Shown here: one piece after another, positions 1-6,388 of the stretch | Numbering within the stretch: the first letter of the stretch is position 1 | How the letters are laid out: every line of letters starts with the position of its first letter | Source of the DNA: DATJZH01 sp035499215 | GTDB taxonomy: Bacteria; Actinomycetota; Actinomycetes; Streptosporangiales; Streptosporangiaceae | NCBI GenBank assembly: GCA_035499215.1 | Contig: DATJZH010000242.1 | Coordinates: 1-6,458 of the forward strand | Direction: 5' to 3' | DNA length: 6,458 bases | The notes under the pieces: generated by a model | The model's input: only the letters and a program-made list of their open reading frames with translations | What the model was told of the DNA's origin: nothing | Database searches by the model: none | Made by a program: the position numbers and the translations under genes

Positions 1-2
1 CC

Positions 3-161
3 GCGCGCGGAATCTCTGACGCGCTGCCGGAGGCCGAACTGCTGGCCGATCACGTCCTCCGCGGCTGGGACAACGACCATGGCAGGCGCTGCGGGGCGCC
101 GAACGCTGGAACTACCCGGCCCCGTCGCTGGCGTCGCAGCAGGAGCAGCGCTATGGGGTGA
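3..161 (+). CDS. Possible 3' end of an unidentified upstream gene, reading frame disturbed
   Basis: The left edge is open in the frame that starts at base 3. It reads ISDALPEAELLADHVLRGWD at 12-71, which looks like ordinary protein with GC-rich third positions. Further on, that frame turns into an Arg/Ser-rich string and stops with TGA at 159-161. From about base 92 a different frame (codons starting at 92, 95 and so on) looks more coding: it reads ERWNYPAPSLASQQEQRYG at 101-157, with 21 of 23 codons from 92 ending in G or C. A one-base indel near the G4 run at 93-96 would join the two stretches. This could be a decayed gene or an assembly error. It would converge on the sulfatase gene and overlap its end by a few bases. 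No family is recognised, and the stretch may not be coding at all. Confidence 0.3.
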   Translation, partial: ARGISDALPEAELLADHVLRGWDNDHGRRCGAPNAGTTRPRRWRRSRSSAMG

Positions 162-1968
162 CGATCGCGAAGTCGGGGTCGGGCTGGTCGGTGAGCCCGG
201 CGATGATGGCGAAGGTCTTCGGGTCGCCGTCGAACTGCACGCCGCCGGAGCCCGCGCCGCCGAGCATGGCGAGCAGCTGCGGGCGGGTGAGCGTGACGGT
301 CAGGTCGGCCGGCTCGGTACGGGTGGTGGGGTGGTGGACCAGGGCGCCGTTGGAGAGTTCCATCCGGTAGGTCTCGCCGGTATCGGTGAAGTGCCAGCGG
401 ATCGATGCGGTGGTGTCCCAGGCCCGCTTGCCGTCGATGCGGATGGCCAGGCTGTCGAACAGCTGGGTGATGGTCAGCGCGGCGGCCATCCCGGCCGCGC
501 TGACCCCGGTGGCCGTGATGGCGCCGTGAAGTTCCTGGGCTCCGGTGAGGTAGTTGTTGCGCCAGGTGGCGCATTCTGAGCCGTAGCCCAGCCGGGTGAG
601 CACGTCGGCGAGCAGGGCCTTGGCGGGCTCGCTGGACGGGTCGGCGAAGACGGCGTGGCTGGCCAGCTCGGCGGCGAACCGCAGGTCACCCGTTCCGGCG
701 AACTCGCGGGCCTTGGCGATGGCGGCATCCAGGCCGCCGAGGGCCCGCACGTACCGGTCGGCGGCGGCCCCGGGCGGGTGCTGCCATAGGTGGGCCGGGT
801 TGCCGTCATACCAGCCCAGGTACCGCTGGTAGACCGCCTTGACGTTGTGGCTGACCGAGCCGTAGTAGCCGCGGGTGTGCCACGCCCGGCCCAGCTCGGG
901 CGGCATCTCGATCATCTCGGCTATCTCGGTGCCGGTATATCCCTGGTTGATCAGCCGCAGGGTCTGGTCGTGCAGGTAGGCATACAGGTCCCGCTGCTGG
1001 GCCAGGTAGGTGACGATCTCGCCCGTGCCCCAGGTGGGCCAGTGATGCGAGGCGAACGCCACATCGCACTGGCGGGCGAACAGCTCGATCGCCTCGGCAA
1101 GATAGCGGGACCAGATCCGCGGGTCGCGGACCTGCGCGCCGCGCAGGGTCAGCAGGTTGTGCAGGTTGCGGGTGGCGTTCTCGGCCAGGCACAGGGCCCG
1201 CTTATCCGGGAAGCAGAAGTTCATCTCGGCGGGCGCCTCGGTGCCCGGCGTTATCTGGAACACGATCCGGACCCCGTCGATGATCTCCTCCTGGCCGGTC
1301 GCGGTGATGTCGAGGGTCGGCGCTATCAGGCCGGTCAGGCCGGTCGACGCTCCCGGTCCCAGGCCCATCCCCAGCGTGCCGGCCGGGCTCCTCGGCGCGG
1401 TGACAGCCCCGTAGTAATAGCCGCGGCGCAGCATCGCCGTACCGGCGTACACGTTCTCCGACACCGCATTCTCGAGGAAATGGTCCGGGGCGATGATCGG
1501 GACGTCGGTGCCGGCCTGTACCACTCCGAGCACCCCGCCGAAGTGGTCCAGGTGCGAGTGGGTATAGATGACGGCGGTAACGGCGCGGTCGCCGCGGTGC
1601 CGCCGGTACACGGCGATCGCCGCGGCCGCGGTCTCCTGCGAGACCAGCGGGTCGATGACGATGACACCCCGGTCGCTCTCGACCAGCGTCATATTCGAGA
1701 GGTCGAAGCCGCGGACCTGGTAGATGCCGTCGGTCACCTCGTACAGGCCGTGCCTGGCGGTGAGCTGGGCCTGCCGCCACAGGCTGGCGTTAACGGTGTC
1801 CGGGCACTCGCCGCGCAGGAAACCCCACGAGTCCATATCCCAGACCACGCGGCCGTCCGCGGCCTTGATGACCATCGGCTCCAGCGTGCCGATGAAACCA
1901 CGGTCGGCATCGGCGAAGTCAGCGCGGTCACTGAAATCGGCACCGATCGGCTCGGCTTTCCCGGACAT
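151..1968 (-). CDS. Linear alkyl sulfatase, metallo-beta-lactamase fold (SdsA1/YjcS/BDS1 family)
   Basis: This 605-residue enzyme should hydrolyse primary alkyl sulfate esters such as dodecyl sulfate to an alcohol and sulfate, using two zinc ions. The N-terminal metallo-beta-lactamase domain (about residues 75-315) carries the THSHLDH motif at 136-142. Likely metal ligands are His137, His139, Asp141, His142, Glu248 (in PAEMNF), Glu263 (in LAENATRNLHN) and His308 (in ASHHWPTWG). Their spacing agrees with my recollection of the SdsA1 ligands. A helical dimerisation domain follows (about 320-460), then an SCP2-like C-terminal domain (about 480-605) ending in IVTP, an ending I recall as usual for the family. 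There is no signal peptide, unlike secreted Pseudomonas SdsA1, so it should act in the cytoplasm. The ATG is preceded by GGAGG at six bases, which fixes the start. It lies 170 bases downstream of the decarboxylase gene on the same strand. Family assignment is firm; the physiological substrate is unknown. Confidence 0.95.
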   Translation of the reverse strand: MSGKAEPIGADFSDRADFADADRGFIGTLEPMVIKAADGRVVWDMDSWGFLRGECPDTVNASLWRQAQLTARHGLYEVTDGIYQVRGFDLSNMTLVESDRGVIVIDPLVSQETAAAAIAVYRRHRGDRAVTAVIYTHSHLDHFGGVLGVVQAGTDVPIIAPDHFLENAVSENVYAGTAMLRRGYYYGAVTAPRSPAGTLGMGLGPGASTGLTGLIAPTLDITATGQEEIIDGVRIVFQITPGTEAPAEMNFCFPDKRALCLAENATRNLHNLLTLRGAQVRDPRIWSRYLAEAIELFARQCDVAFASHHWPTWGTGEIVTYLAQQRDLYAYLHDQTLRLINQGYTGTEIAEMIEMPPELGRAWHTRGYYGSVSHNVKAVYQRYLGWYDGNPAHLWQHPPGAAADRYVRALGGLDAAIAKAREFAGTGDLRFAAELASHAVFADPSSEPAKALLADVLTRLGYGSECATWRNNYLTGAQELHGAITATGVSAAGMAAALTITQLFDSLAIRIDGKRAWDTTASIRWHFTDTGETYRMELSNGALVHHPTTRTEPADLTVTLTRPQLLAMLGGAGSGGVQFDGDPKTFAIIAGLTDQPDPDFAIVTP

Positions 1969-1974
1969 CGCAAT

Positions 1975-1979
1975 CCTCC
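1975..1979 (-). promoter_or_regulatory. Ribosome binding site of the alkyl sulfatase gene
   Basis: On the minus strand the sequence reads TGGAGGATTGCG followed by ATG. GGAGG lies six bases before the start codon. It supports the ATG at 1968 and independent translation of this gene. Confidence 0.8.
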
Positions 1980-2023
1980 ATCGTCAGGCAGGCGGCCATG
2001 CCCGCGGGACATCGCTGCGGCAT

Positions 2024-2065
2024 GGGCACCGGGCCGCCAGATCTCGAGGAGATGGCCCGGTGCCC
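2024..2065 (-). terminator. Long hairpin between the decarboxylase stop and the sulfatase start
   Basis: GGGCACCGGGCC (2024-2035) and GGCCCGGTGCCC (2054-2065) are perfect 12-base complements. Inside the loop, ATCTC (2041-2045) pairs with GAGAT (2049-2053) around a three-base GAG loop, leaving GCCAG (2036-2040) as a bulge. It lies about 73 bases after the gad stop and about 45 bases before the sulfatase ribosome binding site. Actinobacterial terminators often lack a U tract, as this one does, so termination of the gad transcript is the simplest reading. A regulatory leader of the sulfatase gene or a dyad bound by a protein is also possible. Confidence 0.55.
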
Positions 2066-2138
2066 GCAGACCAGACCGAGCAGGCCCGGCTGCCCGCCGA
2101 TTCCGCCCGATGACCACCGCGCGGGCCCGGGCCAGGCC

Positions 2139-3539
2139 CTACAGGTGGTTGAACCCGCCCGACTCCTCCTTGGTCATGGGCACGGTGACCGGATGCTTGC
2201 CGAAGTGGGCCGCGGCGTCGCGGAAGTCGTCGAGGAGCAGGGCTGCCATATCCTGGCTGACGCCGAGGCGGACCAGAATGCGCTGCACGGCTATGTCGGC
2301 AGCTGTTCCGGTGAGTGTGTAGGCGGGCACCTGCCATCCTCGCGTGCGCAGCCGGTCGGCCAGGTCGAACAGGGTGTAGCCGGGGTCTTCGCCTTCGCGG
2401 ATCCGCCAGGTGACCGTCGGGATGCCGGTGGCCGGGTTGCTGTCGCACAGGAGCTCGAACGGGCCGAGCTTGACGATCTCCGCGGCGAGGTACTGGCCGA
2501 TCGCATAGGACGCGTCGTGGACCCGCTTATAGCCATCGAAGCCGAGACGCAGGAAGTTGTAGTACTGGGCGATGATCTGGCCGGCCGGACGAGAGAAGTT
2601 GATCTGGAAGACCGGCATGTCTCCGCCCAGGTAGTTGACATGGAACACCAGGTCATCGGGAAGCTCGCGGCTGTCCCGCCACAGGACCCAGCCGACGCCC
2701 AGCGGGGCCAGCCCGAACTTGTGCCCCGAGGTGCTGATCGACTTGACCCGGCGGAGGCGGAAGTCGAAGATCACGTCGGGCGCGCAGAACGGGGCCAGGA
2801 AGGCGCCGCTGGCCCCGTCCACGTGAATGTCGATATCCAGGCCGGTGTCAGCCTGCAGCTGGTCGAGCGCGGCGGACATCGCCGCCACCGGCTCGTAGGC
2901 GCCCGTGTAGGTGACGCCGAAGGTGGGGACCACCATGATCGTGTTCTCGTCCACGCGTTCGAGCATGGCGGCCGGATCCATGGCGTAATGGCCATGGGAC
3001 ATCGGGACCTCGCGGATTTCGACGTCCCAGTAGCGGGCGAACTTGTGCCAGACCACCTGCACCGGGCCGCACACCATGTTCGGCTTGTCCGCCGGCTTGC
3101 CCTCGGCCTGCCGCCGGGCCCGCCACCGCCACTTGGCAGCCATGCCCGCCAGCATGCAGGCTTCCGAGGATCCGATGGCCGAGGTGCCCACGGTGTTAGC
3201 GGCGTGCGGTGCGTGCCACAGGTCGGCCAGCATGTGGACGCAGCGTCGCTCTATCTCCGCGGTCTGCGGATACTCGTCCTTGTCGATCATGTTCTTGCTG
3301 ACTGACAGGGACATCAGGCCGATGACTTCGGGCTCGGACCACGTCTGGCAGAACGTCGCCAGGTTCTGGCGGGCGTTCCCGTCGAGCATCACCTCGTCGG
3401 ACACCACCTGGAATGCTTCCCTCGGCAGTGTCTCGTCCTGAGGGAGCCGGTACTTGGGGACAGGCTTCGTCAGGTCGCGCCCGGCGAACACGCAGTCCTC
3501 AAGCTGGTCACGGACGGTGTCACGCTCGTGCAAGGGCAT
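2139..3539 (-). CDS. gadB: Glutamate decarboxylase (PLP-dependent, group II)
   Basis: This cytoplasmic enzyme decarboxylates L-glutamate to GABA and CO2, consuming a proton. The chosen ATG at 3539 follows AAGGAG at ten bases and gives 466 residues, the same length as E. coli GadB. An in-frame ATG 57 bases further upstream would add an unconserved Arg-rich leader and is rejected. Lys274 in STSGHKFGLAPLG is the Schiff-base lysine and His273 stacks next to it. Asp241 in HVDGASG should contact the pyridine nitrogen. Ser124-Ser125 (IGSSEAC), Gln161 and His165 line the cofactor site. Thr62-Phe63 and Asn83/Asp86 match the substrate-site positions recalled from GadB. The protein ends in FNHL, so His465 matches the C-terminal histidine that locks the E. 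coli enzyme at neutral pH. No glutamate/GABA antiporter gene is in the window. The first residues differ from the E. coli N-terminal helix that moves with pH. Confidence 0.96.
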   Translation of the reverse strand: MPLHERDTVRDQLEDCVFAGRDLTKPVPKYRLPQDETLPREAFQVVSDEVMLDGNARQNLATFCQTWSEPEVIGLMSLSVSKNMIDKDEYPQTAEIERRCVHMLADLWHAPHAANTVGTSAIGSSEACMLAGMAAKWRWRARRQAEGKPADKPNMVCGPVQVVWHKFARYWDVEIREVPMSHGHYAMDPAAMLERVDENTIMVVPTFGVTYTGAYEPVAAMSAALDQLQADTGLDIDIHVDGASGAFLAPFCAPDVIFDFRLRRVKSISTSGHKFGLAPLGVGWVLWRDSRELPDDLVFHVNYLGGDMPVFQINFSRPAGQIIAQYYNFLRLGFDGYKRVHDASYAIGQYLAAEIVKLGPFELLCDSNPATGIPTVTWRIREGEDPGYTLFDLADRLRTRGWQVPAYTLTGTAADIAVQRILVRLGVSQDMAALLLDDFRDAAAHFGKHPVTVPMTKEESGGFNHL

Positions 3540-3549
3540 GGCTGAGCAT

Positions 3550-3555
3550 CTCCTT
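3550..3555 (-). promoter_or_regulatory. Ribosome binding site deciding the gad start
   Basis: On the minus strand AAGGAG lies ten bases before the ATG at 3539. No comparable site precedes the longer in-frame ATG at 3596. The position supports a 466-residue product rather than 485. Confidence 0.75.
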
Positions 3556-3599
3556 GATCGGGACCGTTCCGCCTCGGGGATCGCGCGGCCTGGCACCGC

Positions 3600-3630
3600 G
3601 CTTCGGCGGGAGACGGCTATGCTAACGAAT
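3600..3630. promoter_or_regulatory. AT-rich patch in the gad / ABM-like divergent region, possible -10 elements
   Basis: GCTATGCTAACGAATCT (3616-3632) is the only notably AT-rich stretch near the divergent gene starts. It contains TATGCT on the plus strand (3618-3623) and TAGCAT on the minus strand (3624-3619); both fit TAnnnT. No TTGACA-like -35 lies at the right distance for either. The patch overlaps the ATG chosen for the plus-strand gene, so if it is that gene's promoter, the true start lies further downstream. Confidence 0.25.
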
Positions 3631-4440
3631 CTGGCAGGAAGCGACCGGGGACGTCGTCACCCACGGCGGGTGAGTTCGGGCGGCCGGCTGCGTCCGGCAC
3701 TCGTCCGCCAGCTTGACACCGCCGCGGCCGCCGGGGAAGCGTTGAGAAGTGCACCTGCTGGTGCCGGCGACGGCGGGCAGCCGGGCACACTCCCGAAAAT
3801 CGCCGAGAGCCGCGCTGGGGTCGCCGTGTTGCATGCTCGTCTTAGCCTGATCAACGCGGATCCGCTGCTGCTGCGTGAGTCCGTGAGGTACATCGAGAGC
3901 GAGCTTCGCCCCGCGGTGGAGAGCCAGCCAGGAAACCTGGGACTGTCGCTGCTGGCCAGCCCGGAGCTCGGCGTCGCGGTGCTCGAGTCGTTCTGGGCGT
4001 CGCTCGATGCGCTCCGGGACAGCGAGGCGGCAGTGGCTCCCGCCCGCGGCGAAGTGATCCGGCGGGCTAAGGGAACGGTCGCCGTCGAGCGCTACCGGAT
4101 TCCCGTCTTCGAGCGCGAGGCACCGCCGCGCGGCGGGGAGGGAGTCCGGCTGACCCGGATGGAGGTCGAGCCGTCCGCGGTTGACGATGCGATCGAGGCG
4201 TTCGGGGACACCGCGGTCCCGTGGCTGGCGGAAACCCCTGGCTTCCACAGCGCGCTGTTGTTCGCCGACCCGGCCTCGGGGCATCTGATCAGCGAGGACG
4301 TCTGGATGGACCCGCAGGCCCTGGCGGCAAGCCGTAGTGCAGCGGCGGTAGCCCGCGTCGATGCCGTGGATGCGGCCAGGTGCGTGATCCGCGCGGTTGA
4401 GGAGTACATCCAGGTGTTCAGCTCCGCGCGGAAAGCCTGA
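3619..4440 (+). CDS. Unfamiliar protein with two ABM/Dabb-like alpha-beta-barrel repeats
   Basis: This reads as 273 residues from the ATG at 3619, which has GGGAG six bases upstream. The first 60 or so residues are rich in Arg, Ala and Gly with no evident fold. Two consecutive regions then follow a beta-alpha-beta-beta-alpha-beta pattern. The first (about 67-162) runs from VAVLHARLSL through an amphipathic helix and LGLSLLAS to VAVLESFW. The second (about 175-268) runs from GVRLTRMEVE through TPGFHSALLF to HLISEDVWMD. Strand, then 'PG(N/F)' turn, then strand, then an aromatic 'SFW/DVW' strand end is typical of antibiotic-biosynthesis-monooxygenase and stress-responsive Dabb ferredoxin-like domains, which normally dimerise; here one chain may make both halves. 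Function is not known: enzyme, heme or ligand binder, or sensor are all open. A later start (GTG at 3670 or 3826) is possible. It is divergent from gad with 79 bases between starts and convergent with the CYTH-CHAD gene. Confidence 0.75.
   Translation: MLTNLAGSDRGRRHPRRVSSGGRLRPALVRQLDTAAAAGEALRSAPAGAGDGGQPGTLPKIAESRAGVAVLHARLSLINADPLLLRESVRYIESELRPAVESQPGNLGLSLLASPELGVAVLESFWASLDALRDSEAAVAPARGEVIRRAKGTVAVERYRIPVFEREAPPRGGEGVRLTRMEVEPSAVDDAIEAFGDTAVPWLAETPGFHSALLFADPASGHLISEDVWMDPQALAASRSAAAVARVDAVDAARCVIRAVEEYIQVFSSARKA
3657..3673. repeat. Short inverted repeat TCACCC-N5-GGGTGA
   Basis: TCACCC (3657-3662) and GGGTGA (3668-3673) are perfect complements separated by ACGGC. The repeat lies 38 bases into the plus-strand ORF as called, or in its leader if translation starts at the later GTG at 3670 or 3826. 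It could be an operator half-site pair, but six-base arms occur by chance in DNA this rich in GC. Confidence 0.25.
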
Positions 4441-4490
4441 CCGGCGCCGCGGTCCGATCGTGACAAGGCAGCAAGCCCGGATCATCGGCC

Positions 4491-4511
4491 GCCCCGGCCC
4501 GCAATCGGGGC
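4491..4511. repeat. Small GC-only inverted repeat between convergent genes
   Basis: GCCCCG (4491-4496) and CGGGGC (4506-4511) are complementary around a nine-base spacer. It lies 50 bases after the stop of the ABM-like gene, just ahead of a stronger stem, and may contribute to ending that transcript. The arms are only six bases long. Confidence 0.3.
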
Positions 4512-4517
4512 AGCCCG

Positions 4518-4545
4518 ATCGGGCCGCGCCGGCGAGCGGCCCGGT
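4518..4545. terminator. Candidate bidirectional terminator between convergent genes
   Basis: CGGGCCGC (4520-4527) and GCGGCCCG (4536-4543) form a perfect eight-base GC stem around GCCGGCGA; one wobble and one A-U pair can extend it at the base. It overlaps the 12-base palindrome GCCCGATCGGGC (4513-4524). Lying between two genes whose 3' ends face each other (stops at 4440 and 4570), it is well placed to end both transcripts. There is no U tract, as is common in high-GC actinobacteria. Confidence 0.5.
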
Positions 4546-4569
4546 GCGCCTGCGGCTTCCCGGCTGGCG

Positions 4570-6225
4570 TCACTTCCGCAGGCGGGCCGCGGCCTTTGGC
4601 AGCTTCCGCTCGATCTGGCTGGCCTGGCAGGCCTGGCGCTGGTGCAGCACGCCGTAGGTGAAGGTGTCTTCTCCCGCGGCCCGCGCCTGGCCGGCGAGAG
4701 CACGCAGGACTGTCCTGGCGACCACGCTGTCATGGTGATCGCCGAGCAGTCCCTGCAGTTTCTTCGCCCGCGCGGCCTGGCGCCTGGCCGGGCGGCCTAG
4801 CGCGGGCACGGCTGCCTCGGCGGCGTACCGAGCGCGCTTGGCGGCCTTGCGCGCCTCGTGGATGGCCGCGTCCTTGTCCGGGGCGGCAGGCACGTCGGCG
4901 AGGGCGCGCCGCAGCCCGCGTGCCGTGCGCCGGACCGGCCCGGCCAGCGCCCGATTTGCTGGGCGTGCCGCCAGCGGAGTCAGCGGCGGATCGGCGAGGA
5001 ACACGTCCAGATCATCGAGCAGGCGAAGGTAGCGCTGCCCGTCAAGCTCGCGGACCGCAGCCTGGCGGTCGTGCTCGAGCGCGGCGGTGAAGTGCCCGGT
5101 GATCCGGGCCGCGGCCGGCCCGGACGCCAGCTCGGCGGGGATCGCGGCCAGCTCGCCGGCGAGCCGGCCCAGCAGCACCTCGGCGTCACGGGCCTGCCCG
5201 AGCACGGCCGCCAGCCATTTCAGCTCGCCGCGCAGCGGCCGGGTCGCCTCCCGCTCGATGATCTCGCCGAACGCCTGCAGGACGCTCCTGGCCCGGCGGG
5301 TCGCGACCCGCATCTGGTGTACGGCGTCCGGCTCATCCCGGCGTACCAGCGGGTCCAGGCGGGTAACGGCCGCAGCCTGCTGCCGCACATACGCCAGCAC
5401 CACGTCGCCCGCCGGCGACTGCGGTGTCAGCGGCGATCCCGCCGCGGCGCCGCCATCCACACCACCGGCTGACTGGCGGGCCGCGGCCAGCCGCTCCCCG
5501 AGCGCGCGCTCCAGCTTGGTCGCGGTGGCGGCAGGCCGCGCGCCGGCCGCGCGCAGCCGCGCGTCGATCTCCGTCAGCAGCTCGCGGTCGCCGGTCACCA
5601 GCTCGACCTCAAGCTCATCCCACGACGCCTCGGCCGGCTCGCCGGGCAGCCGCGCCGACACATGGTCGGCCGCGATCTCGGCGAGCGTCCGCGCGGCGTC
5701 ATCGACCAGCCGGAGTACGCCGCGGCTGGTCCGCATCGCCGCGACCGGCACGAGCGCCGCGCCGCGGGCACGGGCCCGGGCCAGCGCGGCGAGCTCGCCC
5801 GGCACCGCGCCCGCTGCCCCGCCGCCGAGCCCGGCCGCGGGCTGGAGCGGCGGCCATGCCGCGGTCCCGGCGGCCGGGCCCGGCGCGGCGCCCGCCGCCG
5901 CCAGGGCGGCCGGGCCGGCGCCCGGCCCGCCGGCTGACTCAGCCGCTGCCAGGGGCAGGCGTATCTCGTCCCTGGTGTCCGCGCCCGCAGGCAGTTTCAG
6001 GTGCCAGCCCGCATCGTCGCCGCCAGTGCGCCGCCGCAGTGTCAGGCCGGCCCGGATCAGCCGCAGATCCGCGGTGTCGTAGTAGACGGCGTCGAGGATC
6101 TCCTCGGCTGCCTCCGAGACGGCGGCAACACCCGCCACGCCGACCATGCTGCGCACGGAGTCCAGGGCGCCCGCTGCCTCCGCAGCGTCGTATTTCCGCT
6201 CAATCTCGCGGAAGACGGTCGTCAC
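4570..6225 (-). CDS. CYTH-CHAD domain protein (triphosphate tunnel / polyphosphate-binding)
   Basis: This is a 551-residue cytoplasmic protein starting at the GTG at 6225, with GAGGGG seven bases upstream. Residues 1-240 form a CYTH triphosphate-tunnel domain: the EIERK signature (Glu7, Glu9, Lys11), YYDT (48-51), the basic strand LTLRRRTG (62-68), WHLKLP (74-79), RDEIRLPL (85-92), Arg165/Arg168, DELEVEL (203-209) and TKLERAL (236-242). Such domains bind triphosphate or polyphosphate with divalent metals. Residues about 270-545 form a helical CHAD domain with the repeated basic motifs VHQMRVATRRAR (302-313) and HEARKAAKRARY (456-467), plus LGQARDAEVL (342-351) and GDHHDSVV (495-502); CHAD domains bind inorganic polyphosphate. 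Residues about 94-142 are an Ala/Gly/Pro-rich insert within the CYTH half. The upstream in-frame extension to 6369 lacks family sequence and is rejected. Whether it hydrolyses triphosphate, or only binds or targets polyphosphate, cannot be told from sequence. Confidence 0.93.
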   Translation of the reverse strand: MTTVFREIERKYDAAEAAGALDSVRSMVGVAGVAAVSEAAEEILDAVYYDTADLRLIRAGLTLRRRTGGDDAGWHLKLPAGADTRDEIRLPLAAAESAGGPGAGPAALAAAGAAPGPAAGTAAWPPLQPAAGLGGGAAGAVPGELAALARARARGAALVPVAAMRTSRGVLRLVDDAARTLAEIAADHVSARLPGEPAEASWDELEVELVTGDRELLTEIDARLRAAGARPAATATKLERALGERLAAARQSAGGVDGGAAAGSPLTPQSPAGDVVLAYVRQQAAAVTRLDPLVRRDEPDAVHQMRVATRRARSVLQAFGEIIEREATRPLRGELKWLAAVLGQARDAEVLLGRLAGELAAIPAELASGPAAARITGHFTAALEHDRQAAVRELDGQRYLRLLDDLDVFLADPPLTPLAARPANRALAGPVRRTARGLRRALADVPAAPDKDAAIHEARKAAKRARYAAEAAVPALGRPARRQAARAKKLQGLLGDHHDSVVARTVLRALAGQARAAGEDTFTYGVLHQRQACQASQIERKLPKAAARLRK

Positions 6226-6232
6226 GTCGCTG

Positions 6233-6238
6233 CCCCTC
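6233..6238 (-). promoter_or_regulatory. Ribosome binding site deciding the GTG start of the CYTH-CHAD gene
   Basis: The minus strand reads TTGAGGGGCAGCGAC followed by GTG. GAGGGG lies seven bases before the GTG at 6225. This start places EIERK at residue 7, where CYTH proteins normally have it. Confidence 0.7.
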
Positions 6239-6388
6239 AATGACCGCAGGACGGCCGGCGATGCCGGTCCCGGTGCCTGCGCATTACTGTCCTGCCTCAC
6301 AGCCTGCCCCCGCGAAGGGGAATCTGACAGGGGCCGCACGCCTCTTCGCTGCGGGATGTGCAGGCTCACCCGTTCGAGGTGGTGACGT

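Noticed and set aside
85..100. Small stem GGCGC/GCGCC after the sulfatase stop as a terminator
   Set aside because: Only five base pairs, expected often by chance at this GC content, and possibly inside a coding stretch.
2040..2048. Adjacent BglII- and XhoI-like sites (AGATCTCGAG) resembling a cloning linker
   Set aside because: They are the natural loop of the inverted repeat 2024-2065, and nothing nearby resembles vector sequence.
790..2322. A 510-residue open frame on the plus strand opposite the alkyl sulfatase gene
   Set aside because: It is the antisense shadow of a well-recognised metalloenzyme gene; it has no domain-like sequence and a composition typical of shadow frames in high-GC DNA.
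1998..3305. A 435-residue open frame on the plus strand opposite the decarboxylase gene
   Set aside because: The minus strand encodes an unmistakable glutamate decarboxylase over the same bases; the plus frame has no recognisable fold.
3540..3596. N-terminal extension of the decarboxylase (start at 3596)
   Set aside because: The leader is Arg/Ser-rich and unlike the family, and the internal ATG has the ribosome binding site and yields the usual 466 residues.
3713..3741. TTGACA at 3713-3718 as a -35 element
   Set aside because: No TAnnnT sequence lies 16-19 bases downstream, and it is well inside the ABM-like ORF.
151..6225. A single new pathway joining alkyl sulfatase, GAD, the ABM-like protein and CYTH-CHAD
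   Set aside because: The genes are on different strands with separate signals and gaps of 79-170 bases, and their known chemistries do not connect; a shared system is not supported by this window.
6226..6369. N-terminal extension of the CYTH-CHAD protein (start at 6369)
   Set aside because: No family similarity in the extra 48 residues; the GTG at 6225 has a good binding site and the correct spacing to EIERK.
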